Shown one piece after another: positions 32,069 through 42,704 of a DNA stretch of 64,000 nt. Under the pieces are notes generated by a model. It saw nothing but the letters and a program-made list of their open reading frames with translations, was not told the DNA's origin and did no database searches. Both the position numbers and the translations under genes were made by a program. The DNA comes from Margaritispora aquatica (lineage: Eukaryota; Ascomycota; Leotiomycetes; Helotiales; Discinellaceae): positions 1-64,000 of the forward strand of contig VJWN01000037.1 in NCBI GenBank assembly GCA_007644065.1. Reading direction: 5' to 3'. Each line of letters starts with the position of its first letter. The stretch's first letter is position 1.

Positions 32069-35000
32069 TCACTCAGCAACAGTTTGGCTCAACACATTCG
32101 CCCTATAGCTCTCACTCCTCACAACCAACTCCTCATGCTTACCACTGTCTACACATCTACCCCCTTCAATCAAGAAAATCACATCCGCCTTCCTAATCGT
32201 CCTCAGTCTATGCGCAATAGCCACCACGGTGATGCCTCTCGCCGCCCTTTCCAGACCCTCTTGCAGCAAACTCTCACTCTCCGCATCTAGCGCACTCGTA
32301 CTCTCATCTAAGATCAACAGCTTAGGTTTCCGAACAAGCGCGCGTGCGATGGAGAGTCGCTGCTTTTGACCACCTGAAAATTGATTCCCGTTGGGTCCGC
32401 ATAGTGTCTCGTAGCCGGAGGGGAGAGCGACGATGGTGTCGTGGATGTTGGCTAGCTTGCATGCATCTTCAATATCTTTTTGACTGACTACATGGCCTGC
32501 CCGTGCACCAAGAGAGATGTTGAATGCGATGCTGCCTTCAAATAACACGCTCTCTTGTGGGACCAAAGCGATGCTATCTCTGAATGCCACATCATGGTGT
32601 GTAAGCTTCGTGACATCAATGCCATCGATGAGAATGGAGCCAGATGATGGTGTGTACAAACGCTCAACAAGCGAAATGATGGTGCTTTTCCCCGCTCCAG
32701 AAGGTCCGCACAGTGCATAGAACTTGCCAGGTGCCATGTTCAAGGACAGTCCGGAGAGGACCTTGACATCAGGACGGGCTGGGTAGGCGAAATGCACGTC
32801 GTGTAGCTGAATGCTTGATGCGCCAGTTGTTGATGGTGGGAATGAGGTTGCTGGGGCTGTAGCTTCAATATCTTTTTCACCTGTTTCAAGAGCGGGCAAG
32901 TGAGAGGTAGAGGTGCCATTCATCTTCCCTGATCCAATCTCGATCAAGCTCAAGATTCTGGCCATAGCGGCGCGTGCATTGGAAAGCTCGGGTGCGAGTG
33001 CAAACATTTGACTCCAGAGTAATGCGCTGACAAGGAGTGAGAAGACTACAATCAGGAATTGTGTCTGCGTGTATGTTCCTGCTATGATTTGTTTGGCACC
33101 CCACCAGTAGGCTAAAGCATTCACCAAGTTTCCAAGGAAATAGGTCATGGCTTGCCACAAACTAGCCTGAACAGTCGCCATCAATGTCTCTTTTCTAGGA
33201 CCCTTAAGCGAGCGACGATATGTCTGTAATGTCTCAGCTTCAAGGGATAAAGAAGCGATAGTTTTGATGGAAGTGATAGCCTCAACACCAATTGAGACAG
33301 ATTGCGTATAAGCATTTTCATGCTTCTCTTCAAACTGTCCCAGAACACGGAGTTCCATGAGTCCAGCCCCCAACAATAGCGGAACAAGAGCCAAACACAC
33401 CAGCGCAATCTTCCATGCGATGATATGCGTCAAGATGATGGCCGCCACAAGATTGACCGTAATCGAGAACAGCGTTCCAATCACACTCCCACTCAGCCCA
33501 GCAAGCGCATCTCCATCTCGTGTGATGTATGACAACAAACTCGCCGGTGTACGTCCCTCGCTCTGATGCCACTGCAAATCCTGCTCAAACAGACTGCGGA
33601 AACTCAACACACGCACTTTGTACGCGATTTTCTCGCTTACGAAGCCAAAGCCAGACCATGACACGATATTGGCGAAGAACTCAATGATGGCGAGAACGAA
33701 GAACATGAGACCGTAGAAGTTTCCCTTTGAGGAGATTTCGCTTGCGTCGTTGCAGGGGCTCAAGGAGCCGACTGTGTTTCCGAAAATCACAGCTTCGGCT
33801 GAGAAAGCGCCACCTACAGCTGAGGAGCCGAGGAGAGCAAGGATAATTGTGAGGAGATGTGGGCGCAGAGCTGGTGCGTAGCCTTTAGCAAGAGCCCAGA
33901 GAGACTTCTTGGGTGTGGCAGGCTCGACTTCTTCTTCATCGGGGGTTGAGACTGGCTCTTCTGCTGTGGTGAAGTCGCCTTTAGAGTCATCTCCAAAGTT
34001 CTCGAATCCGCCCTTCTCAGTGTCGGCATCGGTGGATGATCGATCGGATTTGCTTATTGCGTCTGAGTCTGCTGTGGTAGAATTGTTTGAGGGACTGAGC
34101 GTTTGGAGGTTGACTAAGTCATAGTACGCGCCTTGTTTGGTCATCAATTCTGAGTGTGTTCCTTGCTCGACAATGACCCCTTTGTGCATCACCACAATGT
34201 TGTCTGCGGTGGTAATTGTAGATAGTCGATGAGCAATCGTGATCATTGTTCTTCCCGCAGCAAATTTCTCAATAGCGCGCTGGATTCGTTGCTCACTTCT
34301 CGAGTCAAGAGAAGCAGTCGCCTCATCTAAGATTAGAACAGCTGGATTTTTGACAAGCGCTCTGGCAAATGCCACTCTTTGCTTCTGACCTCCGCTGATC
34401 AGGCGGCCACTGGAGCCGACGACTGTGCCATATCCATGCTGAAGTGCAATGATGAAGTCATCCGCATCAGCCAGTCTTGCTGCTTCACGAACGAGATTCG
34501 CGATTTCAACGCTCTCTGGGCCTTGTTTCTCCGCTGCTGCTAAGAGTTCTTGTCCTTCTCTGACCTGGGCCGCGAGATCAGCCAGGTCAGCGCTGAGAAG
34601 TGTCTTTTGCAAATGTGCATGACTGGGATTGCTAGAGTTGATCAAGCCATGAGCGACATTTTCTAAGAGTGAGCGATCAAGCAGAGAAGGCTCCTGTTGC
34701 ACCAAACTGAGGAAACTTCTCAAGTCACGCGTGTTGACTTCCCGGATATCATGACCGTCAAAGAGAATCTGTCCTTCAGTTGAATCATGTAGTCTTGATA
34801 CCAAGGCTGCGATGGTTGACTTGCCACTTCCTGATAGACCGACAATGGCAGTGCTCTTGTTGGCTGGAATGCTAAGGTTGATTTTGTCAAGAACCGTAAT
34901 CTCGGGTCTTGAAGGATATATGAAAGAGACGTCCTTGAATTCGAAACTGCCAACCGCTTGGGTAAGACGGATACCAGAGGTGTTTGTCCCATCGATAAGA

Positions 35001-36085
35001 GGTGTACGGTCAATATCTCCACCCAATTTTCTGTACGAAGCGACAGCTGCAGTGAACAGGTGCATGAACGGGGCGACTTGACTCAAAAGAAGAGTAGCTA
35101 GCGACGTTAGTAAGCTTTCCGTACTCAACTGCAAGAGGAAATTACCTTCAATCAGAATGAAAATAACAGTAAAAACAGCACCAACAGTCACACTCTGCCC
35201 ATCATCCCTTACTGCATCAGCAATCCTCTTGCTCCCTTGCCAAAAAGCCAGGCCATTTGCCGAATACGCCACAAAGTACAACACACCACTCTGCACACCC
35301 ACTGCAGTCGCTTTCTTCAGACCCTCTTTCTCACTACTCTTCAGTTCACCCGCGAATTTTTCTTCCAACCTCTTGTTGGCTCCGAACGCCTGCACGACAG
35401 TCACGTTCGCCAATGCCTCGCTTGCTATACTAGCCGCTGAAGCAGCATAATCGGACATAAGACCCGAGTATTTCTCAATATAGTGCGAGCCGATGAACGA
35501 CATCAGGAAGTAAGCCGGAATGAGAGAGACTAGCATCCCAGCTAGAATCGCATCTTTGATAAACGCAACAATATAGGCAGTGATGAAGAATGACAGGGAG
35601 GACAAGCAGATTCCCACTTTCTCAGAAGTTCCCGAGCGAATAGCTTGGATATCGCCATTCAATCTGGACGCTACCTCACCCGCAGGGAGATTATCAAAGA
35701 AACTCGGTTCCTGTCTCAACAAATTCTCCAAATAGCGTTCTCGCAAGCGCTGCGCCAAACGCGCACCATGCAGACTCCAGCACGAGAGGTACGCATAGAT
35801 GGTCACGAACTGGGCTATGGCGAGATACACGATGATGAGGATTCTGGAGTTGATGTCATGCTGGTCTTTGGCATCTGAGGCGGCGGTGGAGGGGGATTGC
35901 ACGGCGCAGGTGGCGGCGTTAAAGTCATCGAGAAGTTGACCGAAGAGGATGCCGATTATAGGGAAGGGGATGCCGGAGAGGATGGCGCTGATGATGCCGG
36001 TTGTGAGCGTGAGGATGTCGATGGTTGAGGGGGAGCCGGCGAGGAGGAGTTTTGGGTAGGCGGTTAGTTTTGTTGTGAGCTTCAT
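32069..36085 (-). CDS. Full-size ABC transporter of the multidrug (ABCB) type, SitT-like by context
   Basis: Two exons, 36085-35146 and 35097-32069, joined across a 48-nt intron (35145-35098), give 1322 residues. The intron has a GTAATT donor, a TACTAAC branch site and a TAG acceptor, is a multiple of three and has no stop, so it can be missed. Layout is TMD1-NBD1-TMD2-NBD2: Walker A GLSGSGKST at about residue 400, signature SGGQKQR at about 546, Walker B VLILDEAT at about 567; second set GPSGAGKST at about 1110, SGGQKQR at about 1224, LLILDEST after it. All catalytic motifs look intact in both halves. The Met at 36085 is preferred to that at 36265, as it lies just before the first hydrophobic segment. 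In Aspergillus fumigatus an ABC transporter of this type (sitT) sits beside sidD, sidF and sidH; here the homologous position suggests export of siderophore or intermediates. Confidence 0.88.
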   Translation of the reverse strand: MKLTTKLTAYPKLLLAGSPSTIDILTLTTGIISAILSGIPFPIIGILFGQLLDDFNAATCAVQSPSTAASDAKDQHDINSRILIIVYLAIAQFVTIYAYLSCWSLHGARLAQRLRERYLENLLRQEPSFFDNLPAGEVASRLNGDIQAIRSGTSEKVGICLSSLSFFITAYIVAFIKDAILAGMLVSLIPAYFLMSFIGSHYIEKYSGLMSDYAASAASIASEALANVTVVQAFGANKRLEEKFAGELKSSEKEGLKKATAVGVQSGVLYFVAYSANGLAFWQGSKRIADAVRDDGQSVTVGAVFTVIFILIEGNFLLQLSTESLLTSLATLLLSQVAPFMHLFTAAVASYRKLGGDIDRTPLIDGTNTSGIRLTQAVGSFEFKDVSFIYPSRPEITVLDKINLSIPANKSTAIVGLSGSGKSTIAALVSRLHDSTEGQILFDGHDIREVNTRDLRSFLSLVQQEPSLLDRSLLENVAHGLINSSNPSHAHLQKTLLSADLADLAAQVREGQELLAAAEKQGPESVEIANLVREAARLADADDFIIALQHGYGTVVGSSGRLISGGQKQRVAFARALVKNPAVLILDEATASLDSRSEQRIQRAIEKFAAGRTMITIAHRLSTITTADNIVVMHKGVIVEQGTHSELMTKQGAYYDLVNLQTLSPSNNSTTADSDAISKSDRSSTDADTEKGGFENFGDDSKGDFTTAEEPVSTPDEEEVEPATPKKSLWALAKGYAPALRPHLLTIILALLGSSAVGGAFSAEAVIFGNTVGSLSPCNDASEISSKGNFYGLMFFVLAIIEFFANIVSWSGFGFVSEKIAYKVRVLSFRSLFEQDLQWHQSEGRTPASLLSYITRDGDALAGLSGSVIGTLFSITVNLVAAIILTHIIAWKIALVCLALVPLLLGAGLMELRVLGQFEEKHENAYTQSVSIGVEAITSIKTIASLSLEAETLQTYRRSLKGPRKETLMATVQASLWQAMTYFLGNLVNALAYWWGAKQIIAGTYTQTQFLIVVFSLLVSALLWSQMFALAPELSNARAAMARILSLIEIGSGKMNGTSTSHLPALETGEKDIEATAPATSFPPSTTGASSIQLHDVHFAYPARPDVKVLSGLSLNMAPGKFYALCGPSGAGKSTIISLVERLYTPSSGSILIDGIDVTKLTHHDVAFRDSIALVPQESVLFEGSIAFNISLGARAGHVVSQKDIEDACKLANIHDTIVALPSGYETLCGPNGNQFSGGQKQRLSIARALVRKPKLLILDESTSALDAESESLLQEGLERAARGITVVAIAHRLRTIRKADVIFLIEGGRCVDSGKHEELVVRSESYRANVLSQTVAE

Positions 36086-37658
36086 CTTTGAGATGGTGGT
36101 GAGGGGTTGGATGGGGAGTGGTGTGAGTTTTGGATTTGGATCCAGTTGAGTTAAGAGAGTATCTTGCAAGCTCAGCCAAGAACTCCTTTGAGTTGAGAGG
36201 GAGTGTTGTGCCTCAAATCCGAAGTCTCCCCTCAACGAGAATGAGCAACCTGCCGCAAGATCCAAGTCTTATGTTGTTGTGTATGTGAAGATCTCGCGCC
36301 TCAATTCGAAGGCTTCGCAAAATATTGACTACCGACTTCCACCTCAAAGTCAAGTGAAGTGTGATGAACTAACAAGTCAGTAAGAGGCCAAATTAAGAAC
36401 TACAATATTCTCATGCTTACATACTCAACAGAAACGAATTCAAGTCCAAGTTCAAATCCAAGCGAGTAGCACAAAAATACTACCTCAGCTAAGTAAGGTA
36501 CTTTGCTATCGTAGCTATCACTCACAGTACCTGCTCATTCGTTTTAATTTCCCAGTTCTTCAATTTTTGTCCTTCCTCGTCACTTTCACACAAAAACAAA
36601 GTCAAAACTCAAAAGAAACACATTTATTTCCACCTTAACAAATCCGCACCTCACGTCCTCATCCTCTCATTCTGTACTCTCTGCTCACCTGGCCTGCTCG
36701 CTCGTACCTAATGGAATCCACACCAGCTCCTACCCTACCTTGCCCGAATCCCCTACCTTGTCTTGCATTTTCACCCCAGACCGGCATTGCATCGCATCGC
36801 ATTACATCGCACCGCTTCACTTCACTAACCATCCATTTTCCTCATTGGGTTAGCGAGCATCGTCGCTCTTCTCGCCATGCCAAGAAGCGTGCCAGAGCAG
36901 AATTTTCATCTGATAAGATCCAAGCAGGGGTGCGAGCAGGGTGAAGGAGTGAAAATTTTGCATCTGATTAGATTAAGTGAAGATCCTGGTTGAGATGATC
37001 GGCAGTGGAGTGGGGTGCAGATGAGAGTGGTGGATCGGGGAGGATTGTCGTGTTTTGTTTTTGGGCATGGTGTGAGCGATGTCGGAGGGAAGGGGTGTGG
37101 ATTGAGATCCCGGTTGAATATTACTGTACTGGTTCACGGAATGCGTTAGGAAGTGTCGTTGGACCGAGACTAGAAGGCAGGACAGGATAGGGATCGGTGA
37201 GTTTGAATGTAGTTATTCAATTAGGATGGGATACGTGTGATGGTGGACTTTGTGGTTACTTTCGTTTCAGAGCCTTGCATTTATCAAGCTTACCTAGCCA
37301 AACGTGTATATTTTGTTCTCGTCTTTAGCTTGTTATTTTGATTCAATTTCATGCTACATAAAGCGGCATATGTATTAGAGTCTCTGAAAATATACTATAG
37401 CTCGTTCGTTGAAGGTTCCATTGAACACAATAGAATCTAAGCGAGTTCTCGAATTTGAACAAAGCGAAGTGATCGGGGTTTACACAATTGGAGTGTCTCT
37501 GTTGTATTGGTTTGCGTTGTAGTAATAGCAATATCTCCAAACCAAAATATCTATCTTAGCTACAGCTACACTTCCTCTTTCCATTCTGCTACCTCGTTCT
37601 TACCCAAAGATTTTCCATCCACTCCACCAACTTCTATTCCTCTCCCTTCCCATTTTAC
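36086..37658. other. 1.57-kb intergenic region upstream of the ABC transporter
   Basis: The long promoter region of the transporter, also the 3' flank of sidF. It holds an exact ATCTGATAA at 36908-36916 and a near match ATCTGATTA at 36962-36970. Short frames at 36711-37190 run through simple CATCG-type repeats and lack any domain. Confidence 0.6.
36908..36916 (+). promoter_or_regulatory. ATCWGATAA site (SreA-like GATA motif)
   Basis: Exact ATCTGATAA, 0.8 kb upstream of the ABC transporter start. This is the extended GATA motif reported for the iron-responsive repressor SreA of Aspergillus. It is one of five exact copies in the cluster's intergenic DNA. Confidence 0.6.
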
Positions 37659-39117
37659 CTACAATTTACTATCCCACGCCGCCCGATCCGCACTCTCCAA
37701 TGGCCTCTCCCTCCCATCCCACCAAATCGGACAAAGCTGAAACCATTTCTCCCTACTACAAACACTATGCACACTTCTCTTATGGCCAAAGTCGACATAT
37801 TTCCCAATTGTCAGACCCTGCGCATTCTCATAACTCAGGATCGTACCACCGCTCGCTTTTGGCTCACCGACGACATTTTCGGTGCGTGGATCGTCTAGGA
37901 AGCAGTAGTGGATGCAGGACGAGTACCACGCGTTCACGCGTTGCGCGCCGCGGAAGGAGGAGTCGCCGACGAGAGAGTGTCGACCGCGATCGTAGGGTGA
38001 GGGAGTGAAGTGGGCGCCGTAGTGGTCTTCCTGGGTGGTTGTTAGATCTGCTTGAGAGGAGAGAAGGAAGGGTAGAACGTACTTTTGCCCAATATAACTC
38101 GAAATATGCGAATCGTGCCTCGTTGAATCGTCCAAACAAACAAAGCACATGTGGATCTTCATGCAGATTCCTCAAATAAGTCCTATGCTCGTCCAAAGTG
38201 CCTGTCTCGTTCCATCCCTTCGCTACTCTAGGATCATTCTGCCATTTGTTGAACAGCTCCAAATGCTCTTGGTTCTTATAATCGACGGCCTCAAGCGAAA
38301 AATGTTCATCCAAGCCAGGAATATAGCGACTGTACACTATAGATCCCGGATATGGTTTGGGACGTCGTACAGGATGTTGTGTATACACTGGCTCCTTGGG
38401 GAACTTCATGGTGAATTGATGGGATTCAGGAAACAATGGAAAACTGTCGAGTGGTTGACGCACGGGACCGGAGATCCCATCGCCTGTTGCCCAGATTGGC
38501 CGCGATCCAGCTGGTGAGGCGGCGCCTTGCCAGAAGGCGCCTCTGAGGACCAGGAGCTCGTCTGGAAACGATGTTGAAGAATCAGTGGCATACCATTGTT
38601 TTGGGTGTGCAACTGCTAGGCCTGTGGTGAGAAGCTCAGTGCGGATCAGGGTGTCTTCGTGACCTGAGAGCAAGAGACGGAAATATTCATAAGATGGATG
38701 AGCGAGGTAGATTGCGTGTACGACATTCCAAATCTGGGCGACCGAGGGTGTGTTCGTTCCTGTCCATTTGAACGTCGTCTGTGGTGCTCGACGGGCGCGG
38801 GCCCAGGCACTATTATCTTTGATGGGCGGGTTCTCGGATTGAGGTCTGAATGTGAGATCGAGCCATGAGAGGGTATTGTGGTGAAGAGCTTGAGATAATG
38901 GTTTGCTGTTTGGAGACTGTGAATCGAGAGCCAAGGTATGTGTTGCTGGTGTTGTGCTGGTTGATGTGTGTACTCGGTAGGTCGTTAGAAATGGATGTGG
39001 CAATTTTACCAATGGGTAGGTTGATGATGGTTCTGAGGCTTCCATTATGAACAAAGGTTGCTTGCTGAGACTTTGGTATGATGGATAATCGTTTGCGCTT
39101 GAAAGCATCAAAGACAT
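37659..39117 (-). CDS. sidF: N5-hydroxyornithine acyltransferase, SidF-like, peroxisomal
   Basis: Two exons, 39117-38083 and 38030-37659, give 468 residues, close to the length of Aspergillus SidF. The C-terminal half is the siderophore acetyltransferase (GNAT, Acetyltransf_8) domain: [59 protein letters not shown], then [38 protein letters not shown] and VVGEPKAS. The intron interrupts WAK-EDHYG exactly. SidF transfers anhydromevalonyl from CoA to N5-hydroxyornithine, giving the unit of fusarinine. The protein ends in SKL, a PTS1, in keeping with the known peroxisomal site of this step. The start at 39117 is taken because the upstream in-frame extension to 39405 looks like untranslated or promoter sequence and contains the ATCAGATAA motif. 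Head-to-head with sidH. Confidence 0.92.
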
Positions 39118-39640
39118 GTTCCGTGATGTGAGTACTTGGTTAAATTTCGAATATTTCGAAAGATGTGCTCCTCCTTGGATGAGATCAGATAAGATGAGAT
39201 GAGGTATGAGATGAAACTCCCTTGTTTTCAATTTTAAACTGGGGAGCTTTGTTTCTTGGGCTTTTGCTCCTGATTTGGGACGGAAGGGCCATATGCAAGT
39301 GGACAGAGATCGTCTCCGAGGAAAACTTCGCCGTGTTGTCGAATTATGGTGCCATACCAAGCCTTCTTGAGTAATGGGAAAGCTTTCTGCAAGCCAATGT
39401 ACCAAGAATTCTCGAGAAAAGATAACCCACTACAAGCAGACGCAGAAATGCTTGCCGATATCTGTATATTGCATGCACGCTAATGCAATCCTCGGTACAG
39501 AATATCGAGGATATAGGTGAATCTAGCATAACAACAGACAACTATCAAACAACGCCCCAAAATATAGGAGCCAGAGTACTTAGTCACAGCTTTGTGTACA
39601 GATCATACAATATCTCGCAACTCTTCTCGCTTACTCCAAG
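39118..39640. promoter_or_regulatory. Bidirectional promoter, sidF / sidH
   Basis: The 523 bp between the divergent starts presumably control both genes together. They hold ATCAGATAA at 39184-39192, 67 bp upstream of the sidF ATG, and CCAAT at 39394-39398, a binding site of the CBC/HapX iron system by family knowledge. Confidence 0.65.
39184..39192 (+). promoter_or_regulatory. ATCWGATAA site (SreA-like GATA motif)
   Basis: Exact ATCAGATAA in the sidF/sidH promoter, inside a run of GAT repeats (GATGAGATCAGATAAGATGA). Its position close to the sidF start makes it the best placed of the five copies. Confidence 0.65.
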
Positions 39641-40606
39641 ATGTCTTTGAAAGCTAAGCAACCTCTCGACTTTCTACATTTCAAGATATCGTTTCCTTCC
39701 TCAAAAGTTCTCCTCGTTACAATCAATAGACCCGAAAAACTCAATTGCATCAACAAAGCAACTTCCCTCTCTATTGCAAAGGTTTGGGAGGAATTCGACA
39801 ACGATGCAAGTTTGTGGGTAGGAATCATCACCGGTGTCGGGAGGGCTTTCTGCACTGGTGCAGATCTGATCGGTATGACCCACCCACCCACTCACTAGCT
39901 ACACTCCTCTTTCCAACCACATTCACATCTCCAGCCTGGGATGGCATTCCATTGAAAAGAAAGACCAAAACAAGGAAGCTAACCAAAAACAGAATGGAAT
40001 AAAATGAACGCCAATAACGAACCCAACTCCATGGCTGCCCCGGGACTAGCCGGTCTCCCCCGCCGGAGCGGCAAAAAGCCCATCATCGCTGCCGTGAATG
40101 GTCTCTGCATGGGTGGTGGCTTCGAGATGATCGCCAACTGTGACCTTGTCCTCGCTTCATCGACGGCCATCTTCTCCCTACCCGAAGGCTCACGAGGAAT
40201 CGTGCCAGTGGCTGGATGCTTGCCTCGGCTCGCTCTCACGCTGGGTATGCAAAGAACGATGGATCTTGTTCTCACCGGACGAAGAGTGACAGCAAAGACA
40301 CTCGAGGATTGGGGGTTAGTGACTCGAGTTGTGGACACTGGAGGACAAGATCAAGAAGAAGGAAATAAGAACCTGCTCAACGCAGCGCTTCAAGTCGCCA
40401 ACGAGATGTGTGCTAACAGTCCGGATGCTCTAATGATCGGTCGGCTTGGTGTACGTCTAGCTTGGGAAGCAGGAAGTGTGGAGGATGCTGTCTCGGAACT
40501 CGAGAAGGAGTGGTATCCTCGGCTGATGGCTAGTCCTAATTTTGCGGAAGGAGTGAAGGCTTTTGCTGAAAAGAGGGGAACAAAGTGGGTGGATTCGAAA
40601 CTGTGA
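39641..40606 (+). CDS. sidH: Enoyl-CoA hydratase/isomerase, SidH-like, peroxisomal
   Basis: Two exons, 39641-39872 and 39993-40606, give 281 residues, the size of SidH and its relatives. Crotonase-fold marks are TINRPEKLNCIN, GVGRAFCTGADL, KPIIAAVNGLCMGGGFEM (first oxyanion-hole loop) and LPEGSRGIVPVAGC (second). In Aspergillus SidH converts mevalonyl-CoA to anhydromevalonyl-CoA, the acyl donor used by SidF. The C-terminus is SKL, a PTS1 signal, as in the neighbouring SidF. The 120-nt intron is longer than most in this window; joining keeps the frame (ADLI-EWNKMNANN). It is divergent from sidF and followed by a 2.6-kb gap before sidD. Without the cluster it could only be called a generic crotonase; context and PTS1 decide the assignment. 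Confidence 0.88.
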
Positions 40607-40889
40607 CGGTGATGGTGATGGTGATGACGATGGTATGAATTGGATGCCAGGTCGGTGAGGAGATGAAGAGATTCAAGAGACGGAAAGAAGAAGCATGGGG
40701 GGTGAAGGGGACTAACCCACTGAGGCGTAACTGAGAATCTAATCTGATCTGATTATGCATCCATAACGTAAGAGAAGTGCGTGCTCAGGTCTGCTTCTTC
40801 AGTCTGGTTTAGTTTCTGCTTGGGTCGGAAATCTAATCTAATCAGATTTCATACCTTTTCTTCATTCCTTCCTTTACTGTACAGTAACC

Positions 40890-41336
40890 GACAACTGCTA
40901 TTTAACAATCGCTTAATTTACACCAAAAAGAGCCAAAATACACCCTTTTAAAACTTATTATTTTTTACCTTATAATGTTTTAAAACGTTAGAACTTTAAC
41001 CTATTAATTAATTCGATCCTAGTAAACCTTTTAATCTTTAGTTTTTAAGTTTTGAATAAGATTTATAGAAGTTATTAAAGTCGGAAGTTAATAAAAGAAA
41101 AAGTTACGATTTTCCCCGCAAAATTTTAAGAAAATTTAGTTCTCTAACTTTTTTATTCGGCCGTATAGCGATCTAGCTTTTTTATTTTAAAGCTAATTGT
41201 AGAAAAGATTCTTATTATTCGATTAATTAAAATGTACTATTTAAAATTCTATTTTTATATTATATAAGTGGTTTAATTTTAGAGCGAAAACGGTGAGTTT
41301 TGGTGTAAAACAGGGTAAAGTTAAATAGCAGTTGTC
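40890..41336. mobile_element. MITE-like element with 39-bp inverted ends
   Basis: An AT-rich segment of 447 bp bounded by GACAACTGCTATTTAAC at 40890-40906 and its exact reverse complement at 41320-41336. Ten bases further in, the 12-mer TTTACACCAAAA (40917-40928) is matched by its reverse complement at 41298-41309, with the same 10-base spacing on both sides, so each inverted end is 39 bp with a divergent middle. The flanks carry the palindrome-like ACTGTACAGTA on both sides (40876-40886 and 41346-41356), which may be a target-site duplication or part of the ends. There is no coding frame inside. Most likely a non-autonomous DNA transposon, possibly RIP-affected. Confidence 0.8.
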
Positions 41337-41610
41337 TAGTACTGTACTGTACAGTACTTGTCCCGTCTTGTCAGTTGTGCTTGTTTTGTTTGTTTTATTT
41401 CTTGAAGGTCGGCTGATGATGTGTCAAGTGGGAGTGGGACAGAAAATAATCCTGCCCTGTTCTGTTCTCTATTCTCCATGAAAACTCCCTTGACCGGCAG
41501 ATTTTGTGGTGCTGCTTGGCTTGGTTGGTTGCAACAGAATTCCCGTCCCGTTTGTCGTAACCCACCAGTGACTTCTTCCCTGCACTTTTCAGTCATGCCT
41601 GAACGTAATC

Positions 41611-41619
41611 TTATCAGAT
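41611..41619 (-). promoter_or_regulatory. ATCWGATAA site (SreA-like GATA motif)
   Basis: Forward TTATCAGAT, exact reverse match to ATCWGATAA, in the sidD upstream region just right of the inverted-repeat element. Confidence 0.6.
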
Positions 41620-41960
41620 TCTCGGGCCGCGGCTAGCTTGGTTGGATGCTGATGGCTTGGCTTGCAGATCCATCTAATCAGATCCTCGCTTACAGTCTCC
41701 TCTACTGCCTGGTCCCACTTCAAGTATACGGAGGTACAGAATCGCCCTTCTTTTACCCGAAGATCATTCGACAATTGATATGCATTACACAATGTATGGC
41801 CTAGGATCATGGTCTAGGATCATCGAGACAGGAAGTTGGGTGCTGACGCCAAGAGTTATTCATATTGCTTGTTTAAAGAAAGAGGTGGTAAGGCAATAAC
41901 AACGACAATGGGAGGGAGGGTGAGAAAAGGTGGAAAGACAAAAGCGGAAGGAGATTTTCG

Positions 41961-41969
41961 ATCTGATAA
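41961..41969 (+). promoter_or_regulatory. ATCWGATAA site (SreA-like GATA motif)
   Basis: Exact ATCTGATAA, 1.2 kb upstream of the sidD start. Confidence 0.6.
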
Positions 41970-42154
41970 CTTTGTTTGCCGCCTCACCATTGACACAAGA
42001 CATTACCCCCCGCCAGCCCAAGAAAAAGAAGCAACCTCCCCAAGGCGACCCAAAGACTTGATTTGCTAACACACCGCCAATTATTCTTCATCCAGGGCCA
42101 GTAGCACTGTTTTCCGGGAGACGACGCTCCCCTGCCCTGCCCTAGTTGAAATTC

Positions 42155-42163
42155 TTATCAGAT
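42155..42163 (-). promoter_or_regulatory. ATCWGATAA site (SreA-like GATA motif)
   Basis: Forward TTATCAGAT, exact reverse match, about 1 kb upstream of sidD and 190 bp from the previous site. Confidence 0.6.
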
Positions 42164-42680
42164 CGAATTTACCCGATGTCGGCTCCACACACTTACCTTA
42201 CCTCCCTTCCTACCTAGTCAATAAAGTAAATAGCGTTCACCCTTTCTTTTCCTGCACAGCACATGGGTCTTCACCGACACATCACATCATGGCACGGCAA
42301 GGAAGCGTGATCGGGGTGGTGTGCCTATAGTACCTACATCTTCGCTTATCCACTTATTAATATTTCAAAATTGGGTTCTTTTGACAAAACACACGGGAAA
42401 GTAACACGATGACCAGTCTCGCGTGTCTCCACACAGAAGAGTTTGAAACTCCTCGATGCCTCGATGAGTTTAGTCGATTCCGTATCTGCATCTTGCCTAT
42501 TCTGTTCTATTTCGGCAAGGAGTCCTGGACATGGGAATATTGAAGCAGGAAGGAAGAGTGGAGCTGCGCAACTAGGTCAGGATGCTAGTATGCTAGCCGG
42601 CTAGGTAGGATGCTGCAGCAAATATGCCTCTCAACTTAACTTTCTTTTGTCCAAATCATCGGGAGGAAGTGGGTGGAGTG

Positions 42681-42704
42681 CTGGCTGGCTGGCTGGCTGG
42701 CTGG
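42681..42704. repeat. (CTGG)6 microsatellite
   Basis: Six perfect tandem copies of CTGG in the sidD upstream region. Confidence 0.9.

Noticed and set aside
36711..37190. Short plus-strand frames upstream of the ABC gene
   Set aside because: Built on simple CATCG and Pro/Ser-type repeats, no family features; lies in a promoter region.
39118..39405. N-terminal extension of SidF by 96 residues
   Set aside because: Composition is promoter-like, it contains the GATA motif, and the shorter form matches the family length.
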